Assembly: GCF_000224145.3 (NCBI RefSeq)
Contig: NC_020172.2
Location: 3,331,557-3,395,556 of the forward strand
Reading direction: 5' to 3'
From: Ciona intestinalis
Taxonomy: Eukaryota; Chordata; Ascidiacea; Phlebobranchia; Cionidae
Length of the DNA: 64,000 nt
Below the pieces are notes generated by a model. That model was not told the origin of the DNA and searched no databases. It saw nothing but the letters and a program-made list of their open reading frames with translations. Position 1 is the stretch's first letter. Each line of letters begins with the position of its first letter. Positions 44,703-56,700 of this stretch are shown in pieces. The position numbers were made by a program, and so were the translations under genes.

Positions 44703-47700
44703 CATTTTTCAAAAAAATCATTTTTTTTTTATTTTTTACCTGTCAACTGATTTCTTGTTGAGAGCTGTCCATTCCTCTTTTAATTTCCTGGTTTTGTCAT
44801 CTAGGTCTGTTTTATCAGGAACCAGAACTGCTTTTTCATGAAGAGCAATACCAGATCTCATTACAGCTTCATATACTGGTTGCTTGGATGCTAACGCTTG
44901 GTGGAATTCCTGGTAAAAAAAAACAGATTTGTAAAAATAAGAAAACAAGTTCCACTGATTGGAAATTTGTTTTACACAATATGTTCTATAAATGATTTCG
45001 ACAAGAAAAAGATAGAAGTTAAAAAAATAAAATAACTGATTTAAACTTAACAATAAATACTAGTTTTTTTACTGACTTTTTTTTTAATTTTGAACCTACC
45101 ACTAAAAGTTAAAAAAATCTGGAAAAATGTTACATAACTTTAAATATTATTTTATTGCTTTAACTTATACTTAACCAAAACTCTACAAGACCACATAAAA
45201 AACCTTATGTTCATCCATTTCAGCTTTAATAGATCCAGGTTCTTCAATATGTCTCTTAGTTTGCTGGTATTCCAATTTCTCTTCTGCCGAGTGAATCCAA
45301 TCACTCAGTTTCTCTAAGCCATCGTGGAACTAAAAAATATTTTTACACAAAATTTTAACCGGGTGTTGAATTAAAAATCACTTAAGTTCACATAAATACA
45401 TTAAAACAAATTACTAACATATGTGATTTAACACAAATGTTTTCTGACCTTTTATGAATAAATTTTATTATTCTTACACGGCAGGCAACTTTAGAATTCT
45501 ATGTAAACGGTAGACCTAAATAAATACGAAACTAAACTAGATTAAATCTTAAAATGTAAAGAATATTTTCTTATTAAACTTTTTTTTTAAATCATCATAT
45601 TGTGGTTTTCCACACACACACACATATTAATGGTAGCGGCATCAAGCTTTGAACCCGAAACCCACCTGAATAGACTTCTTGTATAGTTCGTTGACAGCTG
45701 AAGATCGAGCAGAAGTTGTCGACATCAGCTTATCCCACCTGTCAATCAAAAATATATGACGTTTAGGACATTTAATACAAAAATAGCAATATTAATATGT
45801 TGGTTTATAAAATATCATTTTCAAAAAATAACAACAAAATTTGTAAAATAAAAAAAGAACTTAAAAAAATCAAACTTTTTTTTAAAAATAATTAAAAACT
45901 AAATATTTAAAAGGTTATGAACGAAAGTAACAATCTATAAATATTTACTTCTAAAAAATAACTACAAAAATTAGTGTAACAAATAAACAAGAATAAAATA
46001 TTGGAAAAATTTTAAAACATTTTTTATATTAATTTTTATTTAAAAGTTTGTGAACAGAAATAACAATAAAAATCAGCATTTTAAAAATATAAATACCCAA
46101 AATTACAAAAAAAAAATGTTTTAAAATTTCCTCACTTTGCATGGACAGAAAGCAAGAGGTTTTTGATGAGAATTCCGTCTTGTTTTTGTGAGAAATATTT
46201 TAGATGAGATCCAAGCTTATCGAGCTCGAGGAATTCTTCTCTCTTTCCTTGAACCTCTTCTTCAAACTCCTGGAAAATAATTTTACAAAAAATAAAAAAT
46301 TAAAACAAGTTTAAAAGTTTTTTTAAAAAATTAAAAACTTGAAAAAATTGACACATCAAAAAATAAAAAAATGTAATAAACTTTAAAAAAATGTCCGAAA
46401 AACATAGAAAAAAGAGTAAAAGAATATTATGAGCAATAAAACTGTAATTTGGCTTTTAAAAATCAATTTTTAAAATGAGTTAAGAAAATAAATTATCACC
46501 TTGTGCTGTGAGAGTTGTTGGATCGCTTCTGCTTTCAAAACACTCAGCGGGACTTCGTTACGGTTGGCTAAACACTGTTCTGCTTGACCGAGCCAACCCA
46601 TAAAGTTCTGTAGATTCTCATGGAATGTATTTGCTTCGTTTCGCATTTCTTCTAATTTTGTCTGTTGTGATTTTTGACATTTTTAGAAACTAATTGCTGT
46701 ATTTTAGCTTGATGGTAAAGGTAAGTTTATTGTAACTGTAAGATACCGGGTTTAAAGCTTAATTTAGATAACTTAATGGTAACACCAGGTTAGAGCAGTT
46801 ACAAGGCCCAAAACCTTCAAAAAATTATATTATTAACACTTCCAATGTAAAACTATTTTTAAAATTAATTGTATAGTAGGATGGGGAAAGACAAGACATC
46901 TTAGGCCATGGCGCCCTCTACAACAGGCCTGGACACCGTCGGCGCCTCTCTCGAAACTGGAGGCGGATGGTTTTGCAGCGCTTGTACGAATTGTAGACAG
47001 TTTTAATGAGTTATTTGACGAATTATCGCATTAGATAGTGTTTGCTCCGGAGTTTTAGCAGATTAGTCACAGATATAAATGTTTTTGTTTTTTTATTTAG
47101 CTTGCGTGTATTATGTGTATGATTGGCCAACCAGNNNNNNNNNNNNNNNNNNNNNNNNNNNNNNNNNNNNNNNNNNNNNNNNNNAATAAAAATGTTTTAA
47201 AATTTCCTCACTTTGCATGGACAGAAAGCAAGAGGTTTTTGATGAGAATTCCGTCTTGTTTTTGTGAGAAATATTTTAGATGAGATCCAAGCTTATCGAG
47301 CTCGAGGAATTCTTCTCTCTTTCCTTGAACCTCTTCTTCAAACTCCTGGAAAATAATTTTACAAAAAATAAAAAATTAAGACAAGTTTAAAAGTTTTTTT
47401 AAAAAATTAAAAACTTGAAAAAATTGACACATCAAAAAATAAAAAAATGTAATAAACTTTAAAAAAATGTCCGAAAAACATAGAAAAAAGAGTAAAAGAA
47501 TATTATGAGCAATAAAACTGTAATTTGGCTTTTAAAAATCAATTTTTAAAATGAGTTAAGAAAATAAATTATCACCTTGTGCTGTGAGAGTTGTTGGATC
47601 GCTTCTGCTTTCAAAACACTCAGCGGGACTTCGTTACGGTTGGCTAAACACTGTTCTGCTTGACCGAGCCAACCCATAAAGTTCTGTAGATTCTCATGGA

Positions 47701-50700
47701 ATGTATTTGCTTCGTTTCGCATTTCTTCTAATTTTGTCTGTTGTGATTTTTGACATTTTTAGAAACTGACTTTTTTAAAACGAATTGCTCTATTTTAGCT
47801 TGGTGGTAAAGGTAAGTTTATTGTAACTGTAAGATACCGGGTTTGAAGCTTAATTTAGATAACTTAATGGTAACACCAGGTTAGAGCAGTTACAAGGCCC
47901 AAAACCTCAAAAAAAAATTATATTATTAACACTTCCAATGTAAAACTATTTCTTAAAATTAATTGTATAGTAGGATGGGGAAAGACAAGACATCTTAGGC
48001 ACATAATATCCAAATATCCTGATCGTGTTTAAACAATTAACAACGGTCTATGGGAGTTTTAAGGATACAGTTTTATAATTCTTTGAATGTTCTTTGTTGA
48101 CGACCAAATGGGCAAGAAAATAGAACGAAAAAGTGTCCCATACCCCCCACCCTACCATATTTCGGAAAAAAAAACATAGACTTACTTTTCTGATTTCCGC
48201 GTCCTTCTGCAGGGCGTCGAGCTTGCGTTTCAAACCTCTATCGTTAACATGGTACGCCTCAACCAAGTTATCTAATGTTGCTTGCTTTAACTCTAATTCT
48301 TTCATGAATGCCTGTGCAGCAATGTAATTCAGATATCTTGGTAATATTATACAGTTTTAACCTTCTATTTTTCAAAATTTAAAAGATTGATTGAGGTTTG
48401 TGACAAAAAAAGCAGTTTCTAAACACTTTACATACAGTTATTAAACCATTTACAAAAACACTCTGTAAAACTGCTTTATTTTAATAATCTTTTTTTTAAA
48501 TATTGTATAGTTATTATCGTATTCTGTACAGTTCTGAACTGCTTATGTTACAAAATTTAAAATTTTTTTTGCCGTTTTTGACAATTTTTTTTGTTAACAC
48601 TTCAAGCCCCATAAAACTGTTCTAAAAAAAAAAAATGCTTATAAAAAAATAAAAAGATTTTCGGTAAATTTAAGAAGTTAATCTTCTTACCAGATGTTCA
48701 TCCAACATCGCTTGGGAAGTCTCAGGGAGTCCTCCAAAGAAGAGGGAGCTGCTCATCTCCGCTTCTTTCTCATCAACCCAGTATTCAATGTTACTAAGCT
48801 CTTCTTCACATAGGTAAGACTGTAGGGGTGGGTGTAAAGTTATTAGTGGACTGTAGGGGTGGGTGTAAAGTTATTAGTGGACTGTAGGGGTGGGTGTAAA
48901 GGGTTAGACTGTAAAGGTATTAGTGGATTGTGGGGGTGGGTGTAAAACTATTAGTGGACTGTAGGGGTGGGTGTAAAGGTATTAGACTGTAAGGGGGGGG
49001 GGTGTAAAGGTACTAAAAACAAAGATATATATATATAAATGAAACTTAAGTGAAAGGAATTTTTAAACAAAACAAAGCCTTTAAACAAATCTTGTTAGCA
49101 TGTTTTAACTACCGTTGTTTTGCTGCTATTTTGCACTGATATTAATTTTCACTGTAAAATATTATTCAAACTTTTTAAAAATAATCTTTCAACGGCTCAT
49201 CTGATATAAAAACAAGTGTGTTTCGGAATTTCGTTTGCCATACGGCAAAACTTTAGAAGAAGTCCTGTCGTATGGCAGACGAAATGTTGGAATACACTAC
49301 ATTTTTCACACCAGATGAGCCGTTAAAAGATTTTTTACACTATGCCTGGTAGTAGAAGTAACAGAAACTAACTTCATTTAATTTTTCCTTCAGTTTTTGC
49401 ATCAAAGTATCGGCTTGTTCGTTGAGGCTATCCCATTGCTGACTCATGTTTTCAATTGCTTTGTTTAAATCTGCTGACTCATCAGTTTGCTGGGCACTCA
49501 GATTCAGAGCAGTCATAGTTATTCCATCCAAAGTGCTTTTCTGGGACTGTATGGTCTCATACATGATCTAAAGATGAAAAATTAAGGATAAAAAAGTTAT
49601 GTTTAGAAAACACAGGATCCAATTTTTTTCGCTTAGAAAAACTTAGGATCTAAAAATGTGTATTTGTAAAAATTAAGATTTTAATCTAAAAGCTTTTATT
49701 TATGTAAGCTGGACTCAATTTTTTTTAAGGTGTTTTCAAGAGTAACAGGTGTTTCATTAGTTTTTTGAAAATTTCTTTTACAATAGACTTAATACAAAAA
49801 TGAAAATGAATATTATGCAATAAATTTTTAAAAAGGTAATAAAATGTGACAAAAACAGTAAAAATTTACCCTATGCTTAGACATTTCAGTTTCAACAGCT
49901 CTTGGGTTAATAGGACATTTGTCAACTACTTGATCGTGTTTATCCATGTCTTGTGAAACATGCTTCATCCAGTTAACCATCTCTTCTATTGCGTGTTGTA
50001 GCTGGCCTAATGCTAACAATGCATTGTCCAAATCACTCTGTAAGTGTAAGTTTTGTAAATAAAAAAATTTATAGACCAATTTTAGTATTTGAATGAATGT
50101 AACTTATTTATCCTCGCCTGGTAAGGCAATGACAGTCGTTATAATACGGGTGTTCTGTTCCATACACCTTGTGCCAGCTTACGAGTTACCAAGTATGTAA
50201 CTTTGTGGGTGATTATTTATTTTTTATTTCTATGTATAGCTGAAAATTAAAACAACCCATTAGTGACCACTGGGTTAGAGCAATTGTTGTCAAGTGTCTT
50301 GCCCAAGGACATACACGCTCATAAATGTAGCAGCTTTACACAACTTTATTGTTTTACACAACATTTTATTAGCATATCTAAAATGCTTAAACTATTACAA
50401 AAAAAAAAACAGTTTAAAAACTTGACCAAGGGTGTAAAAAAACATTGATTTAAACGCACATTTTAGGATTTTGCATAAAATTTCCAAAAAAAACAAAATA
50501 AGCATAAAAATACATTAACCCTTTTTTTACCTGTCTCTGTGTTATTTTATCCTCCACATTTTTTGATGCAGTTTGTAGTTTACCAACATCATCTATGGTA
50601 GATGGTTCACCATTGCTTTGGTTTGGGGATAACTGGTCGATTTGGTTTGATAAGTTTTGTGCTTCAACTTGCAAAGGGACGCAATCCTGTCTGATAACCT

Positions 50701-53700
50701 GGAAATATGTTGTTGTTTGTAAAGTTGCAATTTATGTAAAACGGAGATTTATACAAAGATTTTTTCAGTGTTTTCGAACTGATTTTAGGATTTTTGGACG
50801 AATTATTCCTGGTGTTTTAGAATGTTGTATGTTTCATTATTGCAAGTGATGCCAGGTCATTTTTATAATTTTTTTCACGACTTAAACAGTGTTGCAAAAG
50901 CAAATTTAATAGTGTTGCCAATAAAATTTAACAGTGTTACCAGATCAAATTTTACAATGTTGCCAAACTAAAACAGGTTGCCTTATCCAATTTAACAGTG
51001 TTGCGACACCAATATTAACAGTGTTGCCAAACTAAAATTAACAGTGTTGCCAGACTGAAGTTAATAGTGTTGCCAAATAAAATTTAACATTGTTTCCAAA
51101 TAAAAATTAACAGTGTTGCCAGATAAAAATTAACAGTGTTGCCAGACCCTACCTTCAGATTTTCAATTTGTTTCTTAATTTCATCGAGATCAGTTGCAAC
51201 AATAGGAAGAGACTCCAATTTCTTCGATTGCTCCTCCAAACTCTTCCTGGTCCTCTTCACAGCATCCTGGAACTTGATTGCAGCCTCCAGCTGCTCCTGG
51301 AGGTTGGATCGATTCTTCTCGAAGAGCGACTTCAGTTTTGCATACATTGAGTCAACCTGGTGTAAAAACATTTTTTAGTACAATTTTTTAGTGAAAATCA
51401 ACAAACTACAACAAAAATGTTTAGAAAAAACCTGTATAATTGAAAATTTATAGGAGCGACCTCAGTTTTGCGTACATTGAGTCAACCTGAAGTGAATTTT
51501 TTTTTATAAAATTCACGGTAGTTTATGTTTGCTATAAAAGCTTAAAGTTTAAAATAAGAAACTTAAAATTTAAAATAATATGGAGGGAAAATTAAAAAAT
51601 ATTTTTTTTTTAATCTTACTAATTAATTTTTCTTTTTAATCTTACTAATTAATTAAGTCCTTAAACAATTTAGAATATATTAAAAATCCCTTTTTTTAAT
51701 AATAAAAGTTTACTTCATTTTTAAAATTGCTTAAAACTAAAATAGAAACAGGTTTACAAGCAAATTACCTCTTCCATCCTTCTTCTAATATAAGAAACCT
51801 CATGACCCATTGGTGTAGCAAATGCAATGCATTGTTTGGATATTTGTTCAACAATGGATACCTCCTCACCAGTGTGTGTTACTTCCTCACCAAGTTTCTA
51901 GTGGATATGGTACATTTTAACTAATTTTTACTTAAATTTTATCAAATTTTACATAATTTTTTTAATTAAAAAGGAGATTTGGAAAAGAATTTTTTAACTT
52001 TTATGTTGGTGGTAAAAATTTTTATACTTTTTTTAATTTTCAGACTTTTTTGGTTACATACTGTTTATTAGGATAGTTAATTTTATCATGGATAGTTTAT
52101 ACTTATATGGTTTGGCAAAGCTGACATTTATGAACTTAAAATTAAAAAAAAAACTTATAAAAACTTGATGATTTTCCACCAAATAACAATAAACCAAAAA
52201 AAACAAAATTAATTTTTTTACCTCGAAAAATTTACATTCGTCAGTTAAGCTCTGAAGATCAGTGATCGGGAAGAGGACAGTCGCATCCACACTTTCTAGG
52301 AGCGAGGACATCTTCGTCATGAGGAGATCAGAGTTTTCTCGGAACTGTAGTAGGCATTGGAACGCCCCATTTAACTGGTGGAGTTGGTTTTCATTGAAGT
52401 TTGAAAGCTCGGAGCATAAATCTCGTAGCTGTTTCATTTTGACGTCAACCACTGCCAGAAAAAGGGAAATTTATAAAAATAACCAAAAAATTGGAAATAA
52501 AATTGCACAGAACTGTAACTAATTGTCATTAAAATTAAATATTACAAAAATAAAAAGAAAATTTTATACAAGCGAGATGCAAAGTCCTACAGCAAAATAT
52601 CAAAAATAATGTTTAATCTTTCGTTAAAAATAACAAAAAACACTAATGTTTCATTTTATTTTGAAAAAAAACTACTGCCAAGAAAAAAACCAGTTCATAA
52701 AATTCTGTTATAAAATGGTATCAACCTTCTTTAAACTTGTCAAAAAATGTTTAAAAATATGTCAGTCATATAAAAAAAGGTTAAATTTGCTGTCCTAAAA
52801 AATTAGCAAAAAAAAGTTTGTCTTACAATAATATATTTTTTGCTACCAAAACAGTCAAAAATAATCATTTTTTTAGTATGAAAAATAATCTGAACCTTCT
52901 TTAAGTTTGTCACATCCGAGGGAAGAAAGGTCATCCTTAAGTTCTTCTCCTTGATCTGTCATAACATCGCATGTGGAGGAGTGTTTGCCTGCTTCCACCT
53001 CGTATTTCTAAAGATGAAGATCACCAAAAAGTTAAAAAAAATAAAATAAACAAACAAAGAAATAAAAACTTTTTTATATATTTATTTAAAAATTCAAAAA
53101 AAGGTTTTGTGTCCAATTAAATAGACATACCCAAAAAAAATCAAAATTTGTATATAGGTAGAGATGCTCAAATGTGATATAACGGTACCACAATCAATGA
53201 TCATCCAAAAAGTTATCCAAAATATAATAAATAAACAAAGAAATAAAAAAATCCTATAAAAATTAATTTATTAAATTAATTTATTTACAGAATTAATACA
53301 AAAAAATAGAAAGTTAGCCAAAATAAAAAAAAACAAACAAAAAAATATCTCATTAAAAATATTTTTGAATAAACTTATCCAAAAAACAATACCTCCCAAA
53401 ATTGGTAAATATGTTAATAACTGTTAATACAATCCCGACCTTAATTCTTGCAATTCTTTCCTTCACAAACTCAGCTTCCATAGGAATGGGTTCCAAGTTA
53501 AGAAGTTGGTCTTTTAGCAAACTAACTTGTTCAAGCAGTTTCTCACAGTTGTTGAAAAACTAAAAAAAAAATCACAAAACTGTGTTTTTCCATTTTTTTT
53601 TTATATATTTATATATCATTTTATTTAAAATTTGTAAAAAAGAACAATTTTTAGAGATTTTTTTCTAGAGGAATAAAAATTCTTCACAATAATTTTAAAT

Positions 53701-56700
53701 AAAATGTTAACAACATAAAAAAATTATTTCAATTTAAAAAAATTAAACATGAAATAAAAACAATATATCTAAAAACATATGCATTACCAAAAAAAAGTAT
53801 CAAAAACCTATAAAAAAGACTTACGCTATTTAGTTGTTGACTTGTATCATTCAACTTATTGGTTTTCCCACTAACTTTCGCACATAGTTCGTTATATCTC
53901 GATGTTAATTGCTCGGTTGTGTTTGATATACTTGACAACAACTCTTCCTCATCTGTGTCTGTATAATATATGGATTTAAATTTATAACAAATACAAAATG
54001 TATACATAGGCTGAAAGCAAAAAGGGTAATGGGCCAATTCCTGCCCATATCTCAGGTATTTTGGTGTACAAAGTGTGTGTATTTTTAGACAACCCATTGG
54101 TGACCACTGGGTTGGAGCAATTATCTTTAAGTGCCCTTACTACTTTGTTTGAAAATGTTAAGAGCCATAGCACATTTGTAATTATACTATTTAATTTTAT
54201 TTAGGCACAAAAACTTTTGAAAAAGACCAAAATTTAACAGTTTTTACACAACAAATTTCATTTTTTTTAAATTATTAAAGATTTTAGTATACACAGAGCA
54301 TACAGTAAATACAGTTAAAGAAATCATGTTTAAAAGATAGGCTGGTTAAATACACATAGAGTGGGTACACACTCACCAATAAGGTTATGCAGTTCAACAT
54401 CAATCTTTGTGAGTCTTGTAATAAGAGGTTTATGCTCTGTGAGGTCTTGTTCAAGTACCTGGAAAAAAATTATTATAGTTAATCAAATATAAACCATTCT
54501 AACTGGTGTACAGGTTACAGAAAAATAGCTATCCAAAAACTTCTCCTCTAGTTTATTCGTTTACACTCGCAAACTACAAAATTTCATGGAATTTACTATG
54601 ATTTAGCAAGCATTTAAGTTACAACGTTACTATTTCACATTTTTTACCAGTTCAAAATATACCGTTTTTATTTTACATATTTTTTAGTATTTAAAAACAG
54701 TAATAAGCTTTGACGCGCATTTCCTAAAGTCGTGATAATACGCAAAAACCACACTAATAAAAGGAATGAGCAAAACTATCGAATACAGTAAGCTGTTTAC
54801 TGGGATGAGTGCACTTGTTTTGCTGCAACTAAATCATCAAAGTTTGGGTTGGTTTTGGATCACAATCAGTACGGACCTTTTTATACTGCTGTACGGAACC
54901 CAGTTTGGAATCGCTGTCTTAGAGTAAAATAACTATCCTTTTTTTCTGTATGGGTGAGGTCCTTGTCAAGGACCTGTGAATTGGGGCAAATTTGGTCCAT
55001 TACCCCAACACCCAGAAAGAAAACAACTATTCATAAAAATCTCTGAATGCGTCTTACTCTTGATTGATCTTGTAACAACTGGATGTCGTTGTTCTTCCCA
55101 GAAGCAATAAATTCCTCCACTTTCGTCTCCATCTCCCGTAACCATGGTGATATGTGGTCACATGACTCGTACCAGCGAATAGCAAGTGAGACGAGACCCC
55201 CGAGTGCATCCATGCATGAATTTTTTGACTCCAACACACGGTCTTGCTCGCTTAGGTAAGCCGTAAGCAATTGCTGGAAAAAAAATTAAAAGGAAAATTG
55301 AGAAAAACAATTAAAATTAAGTTAAAAAAATTGAAAACAAAAATATGTTGAAAAATTTTAGGTATTGATTAAAAGATATTTTTTTTAAATAAAAAACACA
55401 TTATCTTTTATAACAACATTGTATTGCTACTTTAACAATAAGTGCGTCACGGTCCACTAGCTCGGACATTAGGCTTTCCGCTTCATCGACCAGAGATTCA
55501 GATTGAACTTTGACCTTCGTTACTAATGTGTTGATTTCCTGGAAACAAAATATTTTTAAATTAAGTTGGCATGAGGTACATCAAGAAGACACACAAGATG
55601 ACAATAGAATTTTTTTTATTGTTCTACAGTGGGCATAAGGTGTTTGAAATACGTTATGTGTGTCTGGTGTATAAGACACCCGTGTTATAACTTGACAGTT
55701 AACATGAGGTGTATAAATACACTATGTATGTCTGGTGTATAAGACACCCATGTTATAACTTGACAGTTAGCATGAGGTGTACAAATACGCCATGTGTGTC
55801 TGGTGTATAGAAGACACCCATGTTATAACGTGACAGTTAGCATGAGGTGTATAAATACACTATGTATGTCTGGTGTACAAGAAGATACCCATGTTATAAC
55901 TTGACAGCGAGCATGAGGTGTTTAAATACACCATGTGTGTCTGGTGTATAGAAGACACCCATGTTATAACGTGACAGTTAGCATGAGGTGTATAAATACA
56001 CTATGTGTGTCTGGTGTATAAGAAGACACACATTTTATAACTTGACAGTGAGCATGAGGTGTTTAAATACACAATCTAAATTCTAACTCGACAGCGAGCA
56101 TGAGGTGCAGCAGCAAAAACTACTCACACTCGACAGCGTGCACAAGGTACACACAAAACAAACCTCTTTCTGTGCTTGCTTTCCATTTAAGTAACCTCGT
56201 TCCATGGATTCAAGTTTCTTGAATGAATTAACTTGTTGATCAAGCTCCAATAAAGTTGCATTGTAAATTTCAACGTGGTTGGAAAACTGAAGAAAAAAAT
56301 ATATAAATAAAATAAAACAAGGATTTTAAAACTGTTTTTGTTAGTATTTATTACAGTTGTCTAAAAAAAAACTGTCCAAATAAAGAAAAAAAAATATTCA
56401 ATTTTTTAATTACAACTGACAAAAAACTGCTCAAAAAAAGGAAAAAAGTTTGTTCGTTTTTTTTACAATCGTCTGACAATTTTTAAAAATAATATATATA
56501 TATATATATTAGAAAAATTGCAACAATAGAGCAGAGTTACTTACAGAGTTGAGTTTTTCTTCAATAGCCTTCACTTGTTTTTCAAATAACGCCACACAAT
56601 CCTTAACAGTGTTGTATTGTATATTATCCTGGTTAAAATGCTCTTGTAGTAACTTATCACCCCACCAATGGGAAATATTCGATAATTCTGTTGAGTCACG

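Larger units (their letters stand above)
41309..48819 (-). other. Spectraplakin rod, membrane-proximal-to-EF exon group
   Basis: Exons: 48819-48691, 48311-48186, 46661-46500 (or 47737-47576), 46269-46136 (or 47345-47212), 45738-45666, 45329-45204, 44909-44740, 44417-44258, 43960-43859, 43646-43569, 43313-43206, 42918-42754, 42466-42303, 41914-41775, 41433-41309. The exon at 44417 starts [19 protein letters not shown], close to the vertebrate MACF1/dystonin rod. 41433-41309 holds [19 protein letters not shown], the last helix before the EF hands. Exon 41914-41775 ends in a basic linker [12 protein letters not shown], as in vertebrate members. Confidence 0.93.

Noticed and set aside
48818..49014. 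CRISPR-like array
   Set aside because: Repeats are contiguous without unique spacers, in a eukaryotic intron; it is a minisatellite.
52722..52745. Possible duplicate of the donor end of exon 53007-52896
   Set aside because: About 20 bp of similarity (ACCTTCTTTAAACTTGTC) in AT-rich sequence is too short to separate from chance.
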